Below, in pieces: positions 1 to 9,653 of a DNA stretch of 32,299 nt (positions within the stretch are counted from its first letter, which is position 1; each line of letters begins with the position of its first letter). The stretch is from a candidate division BRC1 bacterium HGW-BRC1-1. GTDB lineage: Bacteria; Sumerlaeota; Sumerlaeia; Sumerlaeales; Sumerlaeaceae. The notes under the pieces are model-generated. The model was not told the origin of the DNA. It worked only from the letters and a program-made list of their open reading frames with translations, and searched no databases. The position numbers and the translations under genes were made by a program. Location of the stretch: NCBI GenBank assembly GCA_002842095.1, contig PHCB01000023.1, positions 1 through 32,299 on the forward strand, given 5' to 3'.

Positions 1-1680
1 AACCGTGCCAGCCGGGGAAGCGCTACCACTGTCGAAGCTCGTGCCCACCGGCAGCGTGTCCGTCGTGAAGACATCTTCCGCTGTGCTCGGGCCGTTGTTT
101 GTTACGGTGATCGTGTAAGTGAACTGCTCGTTGAGACCAACTTCGGAAACCGAGGCAGTCTTGGTAATTTCGAGATTCGCCGCAGGAACGATCTCAACTT
201 CGACCGGCGGATCAACCGTGTTGTCCGTCGTGTCGACATCGGAGGTAACTGAATCAACCGACGCCGTGTTGCTGGTCGGACCAACCGCGATGGCATCCAC
301 CGTGATGGTGATCGTCACCGAGTCGCCCGAAACGATGTCGCCCAGATCGGCAACCACCACGCCAGCCGTTTCGCTAACCGAACCCTGCGTTGCGCTGCCA
401 GTCGTAAAGCTCGTACCCGCCGGCAGCGTATCCGTCGTGAAGACGTCCTCTGCATCGTTCGGGCCATTGTTCGTTACAGTTATTTCGTAAGTGAACTGCT
501 CGTCCAAGGCGATTTCATCAACCGAGGCAGTCTTGGTGATGCTGAGGTTGGCTCCGGGGATAATGTCCACTTCGACCAACGGAGCGTCGTTATTTCCCAA
601 ATCCGGATCAAACTCCAAGGCGGGGTTTAATCGAGCCCAATTTACTGATAGACCGGGAGTAACACCGATAACCGTGAGGGTCATGGTCGCGACGCCGTCG
701 GCCGGAATTGTACCGATGATCGCATCCACCCAAGAAGGTTGGAGGGGATAGAGGATGACGATCCCCTGAGTTACCGTTGCGGTGGTCAGCATCACTTCAA
801 ATGGCAGATCATCCAATACAACAACGTTGGTAGCGTCGCTCGGGCCATTATTTGTCACGACTATTTCATAGGTGAACGGCTGACCCACCACTGTCTGCGT
901 GGTTGAGGCTGTTTTCACGATGCTGAGATCAGCGGACGGAATCACGTCGACTTCGACCGGCGGATCAACTGTGTTGTCCGTCGTGTCGACGTCGGAGGTA
1001 ACCGAGTCTACCGTCGCCGTGTTGCTGGTCGGGCCAACTGCTACAGCTTCCACCGTGATGGTGATCGTTACCGAGTCACCCGCCGCGATGTCACCCAAGT
1101 TGGCAACCACCACATCGGCATTCGAGGAAACTGTGCCAGCCGGGGAAGCGCTGCCACTGACAAAGTCCGTACCCAGCGGCAGCGAGTCCGTCGTGAAGAC
1201 GTCCTCAGCTGTGCTCGGGCCGTTGTTCGTTACGGTGATCGTATAAGTGAACTGCTCGCCCAGGCCAACTTCGGTCACGGAGGCGGTCTTGGTGATCTCG
1301 AGGTTCGCCGCAGGCACCACGTCCACCGGGACTGGCGGGGTTGTGTTGTCGCCCGTGTCGACGTCCGTCGTGGACGAATCGGTCACGGCCGTGTTGCCTG
1401 TCACGCCAACCGCCGTGGCATCGACGGTGATGGTGATCGTCACCGAGTTACCCGAAACGATGTCGCCAAGATCGGCAACCACAACACCGGCCGTATTGGT
1501 AACCGTGCCAGCCGGGGATGCGCTGCCACTTACATAGCTCGTACCCACGGGCAGCGTGTCCGTCGTGAAGACGTTATCAGCCACACTCGGGCCGTTGTTC
1601 GTTACTGTTATAGTATAGCTGAACTGCTCGCCAAGGGCGACTTCATCAACCGAGGCCGTCTTGGTAATCAGAAGGTTGGC
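1..1680 (-). repeat. Five tandem DUF11 repeats, 372-381 bp each (last one cut)
   Basis: Inside the giant surface-protein gene, the motif A-N/D-L-x-I-x-K-T-A-S begins at nt 1680, 1308, 933, 552 and 180, giving unit lengths of 372, 375, 381 and 372 bp (124-127 residues). Units 2, 4 and 5 are very alike in DNA as well as protein; for example GTGCCAGCCGGGGA recurs at 5, 1133 and 1505. Unit 3 (933-553) is clearly more diverged. Such near-identical in-frame units are prone to slippage and recombination, so copy number may vary between strains or be collapsed in assemblies. Confidence 0.9.
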
Positions 1681-4600
1681 TTCTTCCGTGATGAACCCTT
1701 GACCCTGGCCGTCGGCGATGTAGCCGGCCACCGGCGTGGTGAGGTTCACAACGTAGTCTTCGAGGCCTTCCGGCGTGGTGTCGCCCAGTACCGGCACAAC
1801 CACGGTGCCCGTGGTCTGGCCGGCGGGGATCATCAACGTTCCGCTGGTATAGGTATAGTCGCTGCCCGCCGTGGCGCTGCCGTCGGCGGTTTCATAGTTT
1901 ACATAAACATCGGCGGCGCTCGGGAAGCTGAGCGTGACCGTGAACACGGCGTTGACGCTTCCGGTTGAAGGCTCGACCACTGTGGCGTCACCGATGGAGA
2001 TGGACGGCTGAACGCGCGTGATGACGTCCGCGAAGTTGTCGACGTAGTCAAGATCCGGGCCATTCGAGAAGTCGTCAAAGATTGCCGCGGAGTTGAGAGT
2101 TTGGATGACGCCCGGAGGCAGAACCGAATCGAGAACCACCGTAAATGTGGCGGTGCCTGTGGTGCCAACCGCGATTGCGCCCAGGTTCAATGTACCGATG
2201 CTGCCGGCGTTGTTATTGGGCACAACCACCCAACCAGGAGTGCTGAGGGCGGAAACGAACTTCGTGTACTGCGGAACGATTTCCGACAGAGCAACGGCCA
2301 CCGCATTCTGATTGCCGGCGTTGCCATAGTTCAGCGTGTAGGTAATCGTTGTGCCGGGGGCGAATGCTGCGCCGCTGTCGGTCTTGGTGATGAACATGTC
2401 CGGGGCGGCATCAACCGTGATAACCGTCGGATCATTGGGTGCAGCCGTCGAAGGATCGTTGGAAACGAACGGATCAAATTGACTCGAGGCCACCGTCGCC
2501 TGATTGGAAATGGTCGTCACGCCAGACGGCAGGTTCGAAACCGTCACGTTGAATGCGAGGGTAACTGTGGTGCCCTGCGTGACTGACCCAAACAACGCTC
2601 CAGCCGTCGTGTCTGCGGGAGCATTTCCGCTGATGATAATTCCCCCAACTGAAGGCGTTGCGGAACCGATCACTAAAGCGGTGTTAACCGGAGCGGGATC
2701 ACTGATGACAACATTCGTTGCAGCGCCTGTTCCGCTGTTGCCCACGGCCACCGTATAACGCACGGTGTCGCCGGGCGAAACGGTACCGGAAGCGTCGGCG
2801 TCAACCTGCAACGCTGCGGTTTTATTGGCGGTCAACACCGGGCTGTTCAGCACGGCCGTGTTGGGGTTCGTGGGCACCGTTGCCTCTTCAGGATTCGTGC
2901 CAGGCATCGTGGAGCCGTCTGAAATCGTCGCCGTGTTGGAGATCGGCGTGTTAGGTGTGGGAGCGTTTTTCAGCCCGATGGTGAAGCTGGTCGATGGGGT
3001 CTGACCCACCAGCAGCGGCGCATTATTCGTCGCTGCAAAAGTAACGGTGGAATTGCCGGCACCCGGACCCGGGGCCACCGAGATACCGTATCCCGCTGAA
3101 GCGGCAGCCAGCGCGATGGTTCCCAGATTGTAATTGGCATCCGACAGAACGTCCGTCACCGACAAGTCGTAAGCCGGGGCCGGACCCGCGTTGTTCAGAG
3201 TCAACATGATCAACGCGCGACCCGCAGTCTGACTAATGATGGTCTTGGCCACTGTCACGTTCGGTCGCACCACTTCAGCCTGGGCCGTGGCAACCACGTC
3301 GCCACCGGAGGCATAGCTCGCCCGGGCCGTGTTTGTGAGCACGCGGCCGTTGTTGTTAAACGTGGAGTTCGCGACCACCGCCGTCACGCGCACACGGATC
3401 GTGTCGCTTGTGTCGGTGATGTTGTCGGGCACGTTCATCACGTCGCCAAAGTTGAATTCCGCTGTGTCGTAGAAAGTATCCAGCACTGAGGCATCGAGAA
3501 TCAGAGGTGTTCCCGGCAGTGTTGTGGTAATGTTACCGCCAACGAAAGCCACCGAGGCACTGGTGACTTTCATGAACCCGACCGTGGGGCCTACCGGCAC
3601 CACGTCTCTGATAACCGTGCTCGAAGTTGCGCCCTCAGGCATAGTCAGCGTTATTTCATACGTAACTTCTTCGCCAACGGCCAGGTCGGTAAGAGACGCA
3701 TTGAACGCCGTCGTACCGGTGTCGGCCAGACTGGTCGAAATGACCGTCTTCGTCATCTCGGGGGAAAGCACCTGCAACGACGCCGAGGTGCCGATGGTGT
3801 AACGGCGCACTTCGCCAGGCGCGAAGGGTGCAAGGCTGTCGTACTGGACAGAAACGGTGTTGGTCTGCAGCGAGTTGGCCGGAACGCCAGACACCACACG
3901 GCCCTGATAGGTAAGAGTAAGAACCTGACCCACCAGCAGTTCGGGCAACGAAAAACGCACGGTCGGGGTTGTGGAAGAATCAACCACCAGACCCGGCAGG
4001 CTGCTTACCACAGTCGAGTCATCAACCCACCGGACGCCCGGGGGCATCAGGTCGACGATGTTGATCGTGCGCGCCGGTGCCGATGAAGTTGTCGCATGGG
4101 ACAGAACCAGCGTGTAAGTTACGAGATCGTTGGCATCCGCTGTGGGCGTGTTGATCGACTTCACCACATTCAACGCCGGTTCCACGAAGTCCACGTTCAC
4201 GGTGCCACTGCGATTTCCTGACGGAGAACCCGTCCATGACAGGGTTGCGGTATTGGTGACATTGTTCAACCCACCCACGTTCAGGGGATTATCAATCACG
4301 ATGGCCGTGACTTCGAACTCAACCTGATCGGCGGCGTTCGAAACGTTGTCGGCGATGTTGGTCACATTGCCGAGATTCCACGTTACGCGATCGTTGAAAG
4401 TATCCGCATTACTATCCGTGATGGTTCCCGTCGTCCCTGCTGTTACGCCAACGATGTTGCCACCCACGGAGATAATTGTGCTGGTAATGGGAACGAGGCG
4501 CGAGCCTGCGGTGGGAAGCTGGTCGGTCATCACCGCACTCGGGCTCAAACCTTCCGTAAAGGTCGCACGGATGCGATAGGCCACGATCTCGCCGATCGTC

Positions 4601-7600
4601 AGATCGGTTTCAGGACCGTAATAAGATGTCTCAGTTCCCGGGTCGGAGGTCACGAAAACAGTCTTCACCACGCTCGGCGCCACCACTGTGGTGTTCACGT
4701 TGTTGCTATTGAAAAGTTTCGTGCGTTGGTTTGCATCGGAGCCGGGCAGCGTGTCGTAACGCCCCTGCGCGTTATTGGTGATAACCTGCGTCGGGGTGAC
4801 GTTCGGGTTCAGCACAGCGCTGAACACAATGCGTCCCGCCGGAACGGCGGTCGTGTGGGGAATCGTCGGCCAGGTGGCCACGATGGTTCCCGCAGTCTCA
4901 GTGAGCGTCAAAGGCGCAATGGTCCCGGTGGAGGAAAGCGTGCCGGGGATAAACGTCACGCCTGCGGGCAGAACATCGGTCGTGGTCACGTCAAATGCAT
5001 CCGCCCGGAAGGTGCCCGTGTGGTTGATAACCAGCGTGTATGTAACGGTGTTGCCGGCATCGATGGGCGAACTGCCGGTCATTGCCGCGCTCTTGGTCAG
5101 CGTCAATTGGGGTTCCACGATATCCACGGCCTGCTGGACGTTCACCGTGCCGCTGCCGTAGTTAACCGAGGCGCGGTTGATGGGCTGGTCGCCCGGGCCA
5201 TTCGAGGCCACGTCGGTCACGAGCGCAACCACGCGGACGACGATCACATCGTCTGCGGTAGAAACGTTATCCGGCGCGTTAGCCACCGGACCAAAATTGA
5301 AGCTGACCGAACTGCCGGAAATCACCGCCAGAGGATTCGGGATTGTCGGCGTCAGGTTCGCACCAACCGAAACCACGGTAGCAGTTGTGAGCGCAAGCAC
5401 CCCGGTGGCACCCGTGGGAAGCGTGTCTGTAATAAGTGTCGGGCTGGTCACGCCCTCGGTGAGGGTCGTCACGATGTCGAAGGTGACCGTCTCACCGATG
5501 GTCAGGTCCTGATTGAGCACGTTGCCTTGAGACAATTGTGTTGAGGGTTGCGACGTTGCCACCACCACCTTCACCGCCTGCGGGATGCGCGTGCGCAGCA
5601 CCGTGGGCGTAGCTACATTGGCCGTGAACTCGCGCTGCTCGGAACTGGCCCCTGGAATCGTATCGTAATTGATCGTTGCTGTGTTCAACAGCGACACATT
5701 TGCCAGCGTGGGAGTCGTTACCACGGCGTCATACGTAATGGTGCTCGCCCACCCATCGGCGATAGTGTTGTAGAAAACGGTAAAGCTGGTGCCGGCCTCG
5801 TTAATCGAGGTTGCAGCCACTCCACTTGCGATCGCCACACTGCCGGGAACGAGCACCAGCCCATTGGGCAACACGTCAGAAACCAGAACATCGAAACCGT
5901 CAGTGTTAGAAGGCACAGTGTGATTGATAACGATAGTATAAGTTACCGTGTCGCCCGCGTCGGCCAGAACCGGCACCGGGGTTTTCACGCCCTGCATCGT
6001 GGGAATGACGGCCGTCACATTGGGTGCCGAGTCCGTTACACTTCCGGTGAAATCCGCAGGCTGACCCGGACCGGGCTCAGCTCCGCTGGCGCTCCATGTC
6101 AGGTTGGCCGAGTTGTTATAAACGCCACCTCTCGTTACCTCTGTCACGTTCGCGACCACAACGGTGTACTCGACTACAACAGTCTCAGCCGCAGCGGTAT
6201 TATTTGAGTTGGTAATGGTGCCAAAGTCCAATGTCGCGCGACGGTTGGAAGCCGCAGCCCCACCGCCCACAGAACTGAACGTGGCACCCGAAGCGACCGC
6301 GCTGAACCCACCCGCGATGCTTGTCGAAACGCCCGAAGAAGCTGTGATGGAATTGACAGCCACGAACTTCAAGCCGGCATCCAGTGTATCCACCAATTGA
6401 ACGCCATTGGTCTGGCCCTCAGGAATTGTCAGTTCGACCCGATAGGTCGCCTGCTCGCCCACGGCCACGTTCGAACCTGCCGTGAAGCCCTGGTTCGTGC
6501 TCAGCAGCGATTTGCTCACTTCGGGCGAAGCAATATTCACGCTAGTCTCACCCTCGGCGGTGGCGGGGAAGAATGTCGAACCGCTCTGGGAGGCCCAGCC
6601 GACTTCAACCTGATTGCTCAAAACCGATGTAGCAGATACGTTCGCGTCCACCACAACGGTATAGCGAATGACCACGGTGTCGGTGGTATAAGGCGCACCG
6701 CCCCCAAGAGGGTTCTCATCGTTAGCACCCAACGGCGAAAGCAATTGCAGGCCCGTCGGGGCAAACAAACTGCCACTGGTTGAGATCGTATTGCCGTCTC
6801 CATCCAACACGCTGACCAGCGTCGGTGAACCGTAATACGGGTCTAACATATCATGGACCAGAATATCGTAAGCCGGTGCGCCACCGATGTTCTCCACCGT
6901 GATCGCGAAGCTCACCGTGTCGCCGCCGTCTACGTTATACGCATCCCCGGAGATAGGTTCGATTGTGGGAAGGGGCGAAACCACTGCACTAGCGTTGTCA
7001 ACCGCCTCAACTCCCTTGGTAGCCCTGACGACTGGTGCGCGCGTTTCGATCTGCTGGAAGGTATTTCCAACGATCGCCTCACCGGGTGTGTTGTTCTTGC
7101 TGACCGTGAGGACATTGGTTAAAGCCAGTTTGTCTGCAAAAGGCTGATCAGTCACTCGCAGATCAAGGTCCACCGCGAGGGTCTGCGGGCCTGAGGAAGT
7201 GATATCCGGCCAGTTAATAGTCAGCAGGTTCGAGGCAGCGTTGATCGTCACCGAGTCAGGAATGATGCCCAGCGTGTCGGTGGCGGCCAGACGCAGGTCC
7301 GGCGTGGGCAGCGATGGCGCGCCCGACAGGTTGATATCTGTCACATCGAAAACCGGCAGAGGCAGATATTCCTCGAAGAGGACATTCTTGACGTCGCCCG
7401 ATGGAATTTGTGTGCTCAGGCGGAAGGTCACCGTGTCGCCGGGGCGATACACGAGCCGCGGGTTCACAATACTTTTATCAATATTGATGGGCTCAACCAA
7501 CACCGGCGCCATGGAGTCGTCCACGCAATCCGTGGCTCCAGCGAACAGAGAGCTTACGGATTCAACATTGTTAGCCAGCGGATCGGATGCGTATACCGGC

Positions 7601-8928
7601 TCGTTGTCAGCGCGATAGGTCTGGCGAACCGTCGCTTCATAAACCAGTGTGCCTTCGGCGCCCGCGGGCAGAGCACCCGTTACCGCCGTCACGTCGTAGC
7701 TGAGCAGAATGGTACCGTCAACCTGGGGGGTCTGCACGGGAGCGATTGAATAGGTCGTGCCATCAACCGACATCGAAAGATGAGCGGCGAAATCCAAACC
7801 GTCGGGCAGGATGTCGGTGACAAGCAATTCTGTCGCCGAGGTCAAATCTGTTACCTGGAAATTTACATTGAAGCGAACCGTGTCGCCGGGCCGAACCACT
7901 TCCGGCGTTGCACCCTTTTGGATGGCCACATGCTTGGCCGTCACCGACGCCGTTGACGTGGTCTCTGGCACCGGCAAGGTGGCGGGGCCCGCTTCGAGGT
8001 TCACGCGCTCGCCCACCAACGACGAAACATTCACCACCTCTTCGCGGTCGCAGGTTGTGCCGTCGAGCAGGTCCGTCACGATGTAAGCGGGGAAGGACAC
8101 CACCACTTCGTTGTTGGCCGCAGTACCCGTCGTCACCCCAAGATCCACTTCCAGGAACCCACCCGGGGTCAGCGTCGAGGGAGTCGACATTACTGTAAAC
8201 GTTGTTCCACCGGTCACCGTCACCGGCCCGACAAACTGCAGCGACGCGGGCAGCGTGTCGGTCATTGTCATTTGCGTCATCGTAATACCGTTAGCCAGGT
8301 CCGCACGCAGGCTGTAGGTAATCGGGAAGTCAGGTCCCGGCGTGCGCTCACCCTCGGGAGCACCCGTCGTTTTCGAAAATTGCAGGAAAGTCAGCGTAAC
8401 CGGCGACACTTGCGACACGCCCGTGATGGGTCCATTCACACCCGTGGGAGTATCGCCGAAGCGGTAAGCCGGAGTCACCGTCACATCGTAAGGCACACCC
8501 ACTTGCGCAAACTCGGTGGGAGACACACAGACCTCAACCCGGATGGTGGGACCGTTTTCGACAAAGGAACCCAGCGGCGGAGAGAGCACCGTCAGCGATC
8601 CACTCGTCGTTCCATTGACCAACTCGCCCGTCAGCGGATCAGGCAACTGGTTGCCGGTTAGCGGGTCAAACTCGCCACCCGGCACAACCGCAACTGACAG
8701 ACCCGAGAACTGCGCGCTCTCAAACTTGAGCTCCTTGGGCAGCACCACCCGCACATACGGGGAGTAGCCCGGCGTCCCTGTGTTGCTGAGGGACGCATCG
8801 AAGCAGAAGGTTTCCCCGAAGAAAGCGGTCGAGGGAACATCAGTAGAAACAACCGGCGTTGCAGCCTGACTGATTCCTGAAAAGAGAAGCGAAGAGAGAA
8901 GCGCGAGTCCTACAAATGTATGTTTCAT
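1..8928 (-). CDS. Giant secreted DUF11/Calx-beta repeat surface protein (3' end beyond window)
   Basis: One frame stays open from an ATG at 8928 to the left edge (at least 2976 residues, no stop). I checked that the frame is the same at many points, so there is no visible frameshift. The N-terminus (MKHTFVGLALLSSLLFSGISQA, residues 1-22) is a classic Sec signal peptide with an A-x-A-like cleavage site. The rest is a chain of Ig-like beta domains of the DUF11/isopeptide type, recognisable by 'GDTVTYTI-VTNNGP-A-DV-VTDTLP-G' cores. Residues about 485-2000 alternate two domain types. Residues about 2306-2409 (nt 1700-2010) look like a Calx-beta domain (NYETADGSATAGSDY, DTTPEGLEDYVV). From nt 1680 down there are five tandem DUF11 repeats. 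Cysteines are seen mainly in the first ~500 residues. The likely role is an extracellular adhesin or surface-layer stalk protein; this is inferred from architecture. The sorting signal would be at the unseen C-terminus. The Shine-Dalgarno is weak (AAGGA about 10 nt upstream). Confidence 0.9.
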   Translation of the reverse strand, partial: MKHTFVGLALLSSLLFSGISQAATPVVSTDVPSTAFFGETFCFDASLSNTGTPGYSPYVRVVLPKELKFESAQFSGLSVAVVPGGEFDPLTGNQLPDPLTGELVNGTTSGSLTVLSPPLGSFVENGPTIRVEVCVSPTEFAQVGVPYDVTVTPAYRFGDTPTGVNGPITGVSQVSPVTLTFLQFSKTTGAPEGERTPGPDFPITYSLRADLANGITMTQMTMTDTLPASLQFVGPVTVTGGTTFTVMSTPSTLTPGGFLEVDLGVTTGTAANNEVVVSFPAYIVTDLLDGTTCDREEVVNVSSLVGERVNLEAGPATLPVPETTSTASVTAKHVAIQKGATPEVVRPGDTVRFNVNFQVTDLTSATELLVTDILPDGLDFAAHLSMSVDGTTYSIAPVQTPQVDGTILLSYDVTAVTGALPAGAEGTLVYEATVRQTYRADNEPVYASDPLANNVESVSSLFAGATDCVDDSMAPVLVEPINIDKSIVNPRLVYRPGDTVTFRLSTQIPSGDVKNVLFEEYLPLPVFDVTDINLSGAPSLPTPDLRLAATDTLGIIPDSVTINAASNLLTINWPDITSSGPQTLAVDLDLRVTDQPFADKLALTNVLTVSKNNTPGEAIVGNTFQQIETRAPVVRATKGVEAVDNASAVVSPLPTIEPISGDAYNVDGGDTVSFAITVENIGGAPAYDILVHDMLDPYYGSPTLVSVLDGDGNTISTSGSLFAPTGLQLLSPLGANDENPLGGGAPYTTDTVVIRYTVVVDANVSATSVLSNQVEVGWASQSGSTFFPATAEGETSVNIASPEVSKSLLSTNQGFTAGSNVAVGEQATYRVELTIPEGQTNGVQLVDTLDAGLKFVAVNSITASSGVSTSIAGGFSAVASGATFSSVGGGAAASNRRATLDFGTITNSNNTAAAETVVVEYTVVVANVTEVTRGGVYNNSANLTWSASGAEPGPGQPADFTGSVTDSAPNVTAVIPTMQGVKTPVPVLADAGDTVTYTIVINHTVPSNTDGFDVLVSDVLPNGLVLVPGSVAIASGVAATSINEAGTSFTVFYNTIADGWASTITYDAVVTTPTLANVSLLNTATINYDTIPGASSEQREFTANVATPTVLRTRIPQAVKVVVATSQPSTQLSQGNVLNQDLTIGETVTFDIVTTLTEGVTSPTLITDTLPTGATGVLALTTATVVSVGANLTPTIPNPLAVISGSSVSFNFGPVANAPDNVSTADDVIVVRVVALVTDVASNGPGDQPINRASVNYGSGTVNVQQAVDIVEPQLTLTKSAAMTGSSPIDAGNTVTYTLVINHTGTFRADAFDVTTTDVLPAGVTFIPGTLSSTGTIAPLTLTETAGTIVATWPTIPHTTAVPAGRIVFSAVLNPNVTPTQVITNNAQGRYDTLPGSDANQRTKLFNSNNVNTTVVAPSVVKTVFVTSDPGTETSYYGPETDLTIGEIVAYRIRATFTEGLSPSAVMTDQLPTAGSRLVPITSTIISVGGNIVGVTAGTTGTITDSNADTFNDRVTWNLGNVTNIADNVSNAADQVEFEVTAIVIDNPLNVGGLNNVTNTATLSWTGSPSGNRSGTVNVDFVEPALNVVKSINTPTADANDLVTYTLVLSHATTSSAPARTINIVDLMPPGVRWVDDSTVVSSLPGLVVDSSTTPTVRFSLPELLVGQVLTLTYQGRVVSGVPANSLQTNTVSVQYDSLAPFAPGEVRRYTIGTSASLQVLSPEMTKTVISTSLADTGTTAFNASLTDLAVGEEVTYEITLTMPEGATSSTVIRDVVPVGPTVGFMKVTSASVAFVGGNITTTLPGTPLILDASVLDTFYDTAEFNFGDVMNVPDNITDTSDTIRVRVTAVVANSTFNNNGRVLTNTARASYASGGDVVATAQAEVVRPNVTVAKTIISQTAGRALIMLTLNNAGPAPAYDLSVTDVLSDANYNLGTIALAAASAGYGISVAPGPGAGNSTVTFAATNNAPLLVGQTPSTSFTIGLKNAPTPNTPISNTATISDGSTMPGTNPEEATVPTNPNTAVLNSPVLTANKTAALQVDADASGTVSPGDTVRYTVAVGNSGTGAATNVVISDPAPVNTALVIGSATPSVGGIIISGNAPADTTAGALFGSVTQGTTVTLAFNVTVSNLPSGVTTISNQATVASSQFDPFVSNDPSTAAPNDPTVITVDAAPDMFITKTDSGAAFAPGTTITYTLNYGNAGNQNAVAVALSEIVPQYTKFVSALSTPGWVVVPNNNAGSIGTLNLGAIAVGTTGTATFTVVLDSVLPPGVIQTLNSAAIFDDFSNGPDLDYVDNFADVITRVQPSISIGDATVVEPSTGSVNAVFTVTLSFPSAADVYVNYETADGSATAGSDYTYTSGTLMIPAGQTTGTVVVPVLGDTTPEGLEDYVVNLTTPVAGYIADGQGQGFITEEANLLITKTASVDEVALGEQFSYTITVTNNGPSVADNVFTTDTLPVGTSYVSGSASPAGTVTNTAGVVVADLGDIVSGNSVTITITVDATAVGVTGNTAVTDSSTTDVDTGDNTTPPVPVDVVPAANLEITKTASVTEVGLGEQFTYTITVTNNGPSTAEDVFTTDSLPLGTDFVSGSASPAGTVSSNADVVVANLGDIAAGDSVTITITVEAVAVGPTSNTATVDSVTSDVDTTDNTVDPPVEVDVIPSADLSIVKTASTTQTVVGQPFTYEIVVTNNGPSDATNVVVLDDLPFEVMLTTATVTQGIVILYPLQPSWVDAIIGTIPADGVATMTLTVIGVTPGLSVNWARLNPALEFDPDLGNNDAPLVEVDIIPGANLSITKTASVDEIALDEQFTYEITVTNNGPNDAEDVFTTDTLPAGTSFTTGSATQGSVSETAGVVVADLGDIVSGDSVTITITVDAIAVGPTSNTASVDSVTSDVDTTDNTVDPPVEVEIVPAANLEITKTASVSEVGLNEQFTYTITVTNNGPSTAEDVFTTDTLPVGTSFDSGSASPAGTV

Positions 8929-9144
8929 GTGCGGAGGGTCCTTTTCTTGATGCGCAAAAACGTGTTGTGAGGGTGAATGAAAAAAAATACGACAAGCACC
9001 CCCACCCACCGTCCACTCCTGCAAGTCCAGCAAACCGGATGAAATCTCGGGGCGCCAAGCCAACAAAAACGGGGGGTTGAGATGCTTTCGTGCTATGGTC
9101 TGATCACACCTTAGGCGTGCTCAGTTGGGGGGAATCAGGCCCTC

Positions 9145-9208
9145 TATAATGTGAAAACGCAACCGCAAAGTGTAGTTTCACGGCTCTTTGGAGGAATTGA
9201 GTGAAAAC
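9145..9208 (+). promoter_or_regulatory. Possible promoter and leader with alternative hairpins
   Basis: A perfect TATAAT lies at 9145-9150, though a good -35 at 16-18 bp is not evident (TTGGGG at 9125 is only 14 bp away). Just downstream GTGAAAAC occurs at 9151-9158 and again at 9201-9208, with the complementary TTTCAC at 9176-9181 between them. The central segment could therefore pair with either flanking copy, and the second copy contains the start codon of a tiny ORF. This is the geometry of a leader switch, but with 6-bp stems it may be chance. No plus-strand gene follows until the tRNA about 2 kb away. Confidence 0.25.
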
Positions 9209-9236
9209 ACCTTGGAAAAGCAGGGATTATCCATAA
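9201..9236 (+). CDS. Possible 11-aa leader peptide (MKTPWKSRDYP)
   Basis: A GTG start at 9201 is preceded by a strong Shine-Dalgarno (GGAGGA at 9190-9195) at 5-nt spacing and ends at TAA 9234-9236. The encoded peptide is MKTPWKSRDYP. The ribosome-binding site is better than that of most real genes in this window, which is why it is listed. There is no downstream plus-strand gene it could obviously control, and it is too short to judge by composition. It could be a leader peptide, part of a small RNA, or coincidence. Confidence 0.2.
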   Translation: MKTPWKSRDYP

Positions 9237-9407
9237 AAAAAGTTTTATCGTTAGAACGGTTTAGACGCAAGCGTTAACAGATCCTGCGATCTCGAAATAG
9301 TTGGGGCATTGGGTAAGGCGCGACTGTGCGTGCAGGGCAAGCTGGAGGCCCCGTTGATTCCTGAGACAAACCGCTGGATGGATAATGGCTTGCCGATTAC
9401 GTGCCAA

Positions 9408-9467
9408 TTGCACTGCTTGCACACCGGTTGCACACCGGTTGCACACCGATTGCACGCCGGTCGCACC
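9408..9467. repeat. 11-bp direct repeats of TTGCACACCGG (iteron-like array)
   Basis: Units start at 9417, 9428, 9439 and 9450, followed by a partial unit at 9461; an extra TTGCAC sits just ahead at 9408. Units 1 and 2 are identical and units 3 and 4 differ by one base each. The 11-bp period is close to one helical turn, so every unit would face the same side of the DNA. This fits a cooperative protein-binding array. It sits about 480-540 bp upstream of the giant surface-protein start. No replication or partition gene is adjacent. Confidence 0.75.
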
Positions 9468-9653
9468 AAGATTGCCATCCGCCAGCAAGTGGGCAAGTGG
9501 AAGGCGGTAGCATCGGGCGCCAGGGCGAGGCCGTGGTGGCCACCTACTTCAGGGATGGGCGGTCACAATTCAACATCCCAGCGCACCACGAGTCTGTAAT
9601 CATTTGAATCGAAAACGCTCGAGAAACGCGAAAAAGAGCTTTTTCGGGCGCAA

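Noticed and set aside
4726-5544. 272-codon plus-strand frame opposite the giant surface protein
   Set aside because: The minus frame continues unbroken through it and encodes DUF11-type domains; this frame is a shadow.
9408-9467. CRISPR array
   Set aside because: The 11-bp units are directly adjacent with no spacers, and no cas genes are present.
9251-9607. Frames of 68-96 codons around the 11-bp repeat array
   Set aside because: They translate the direct repeats and flanks, disagree between strands, and have no Shine-Dalgarno or recognisable sequence.
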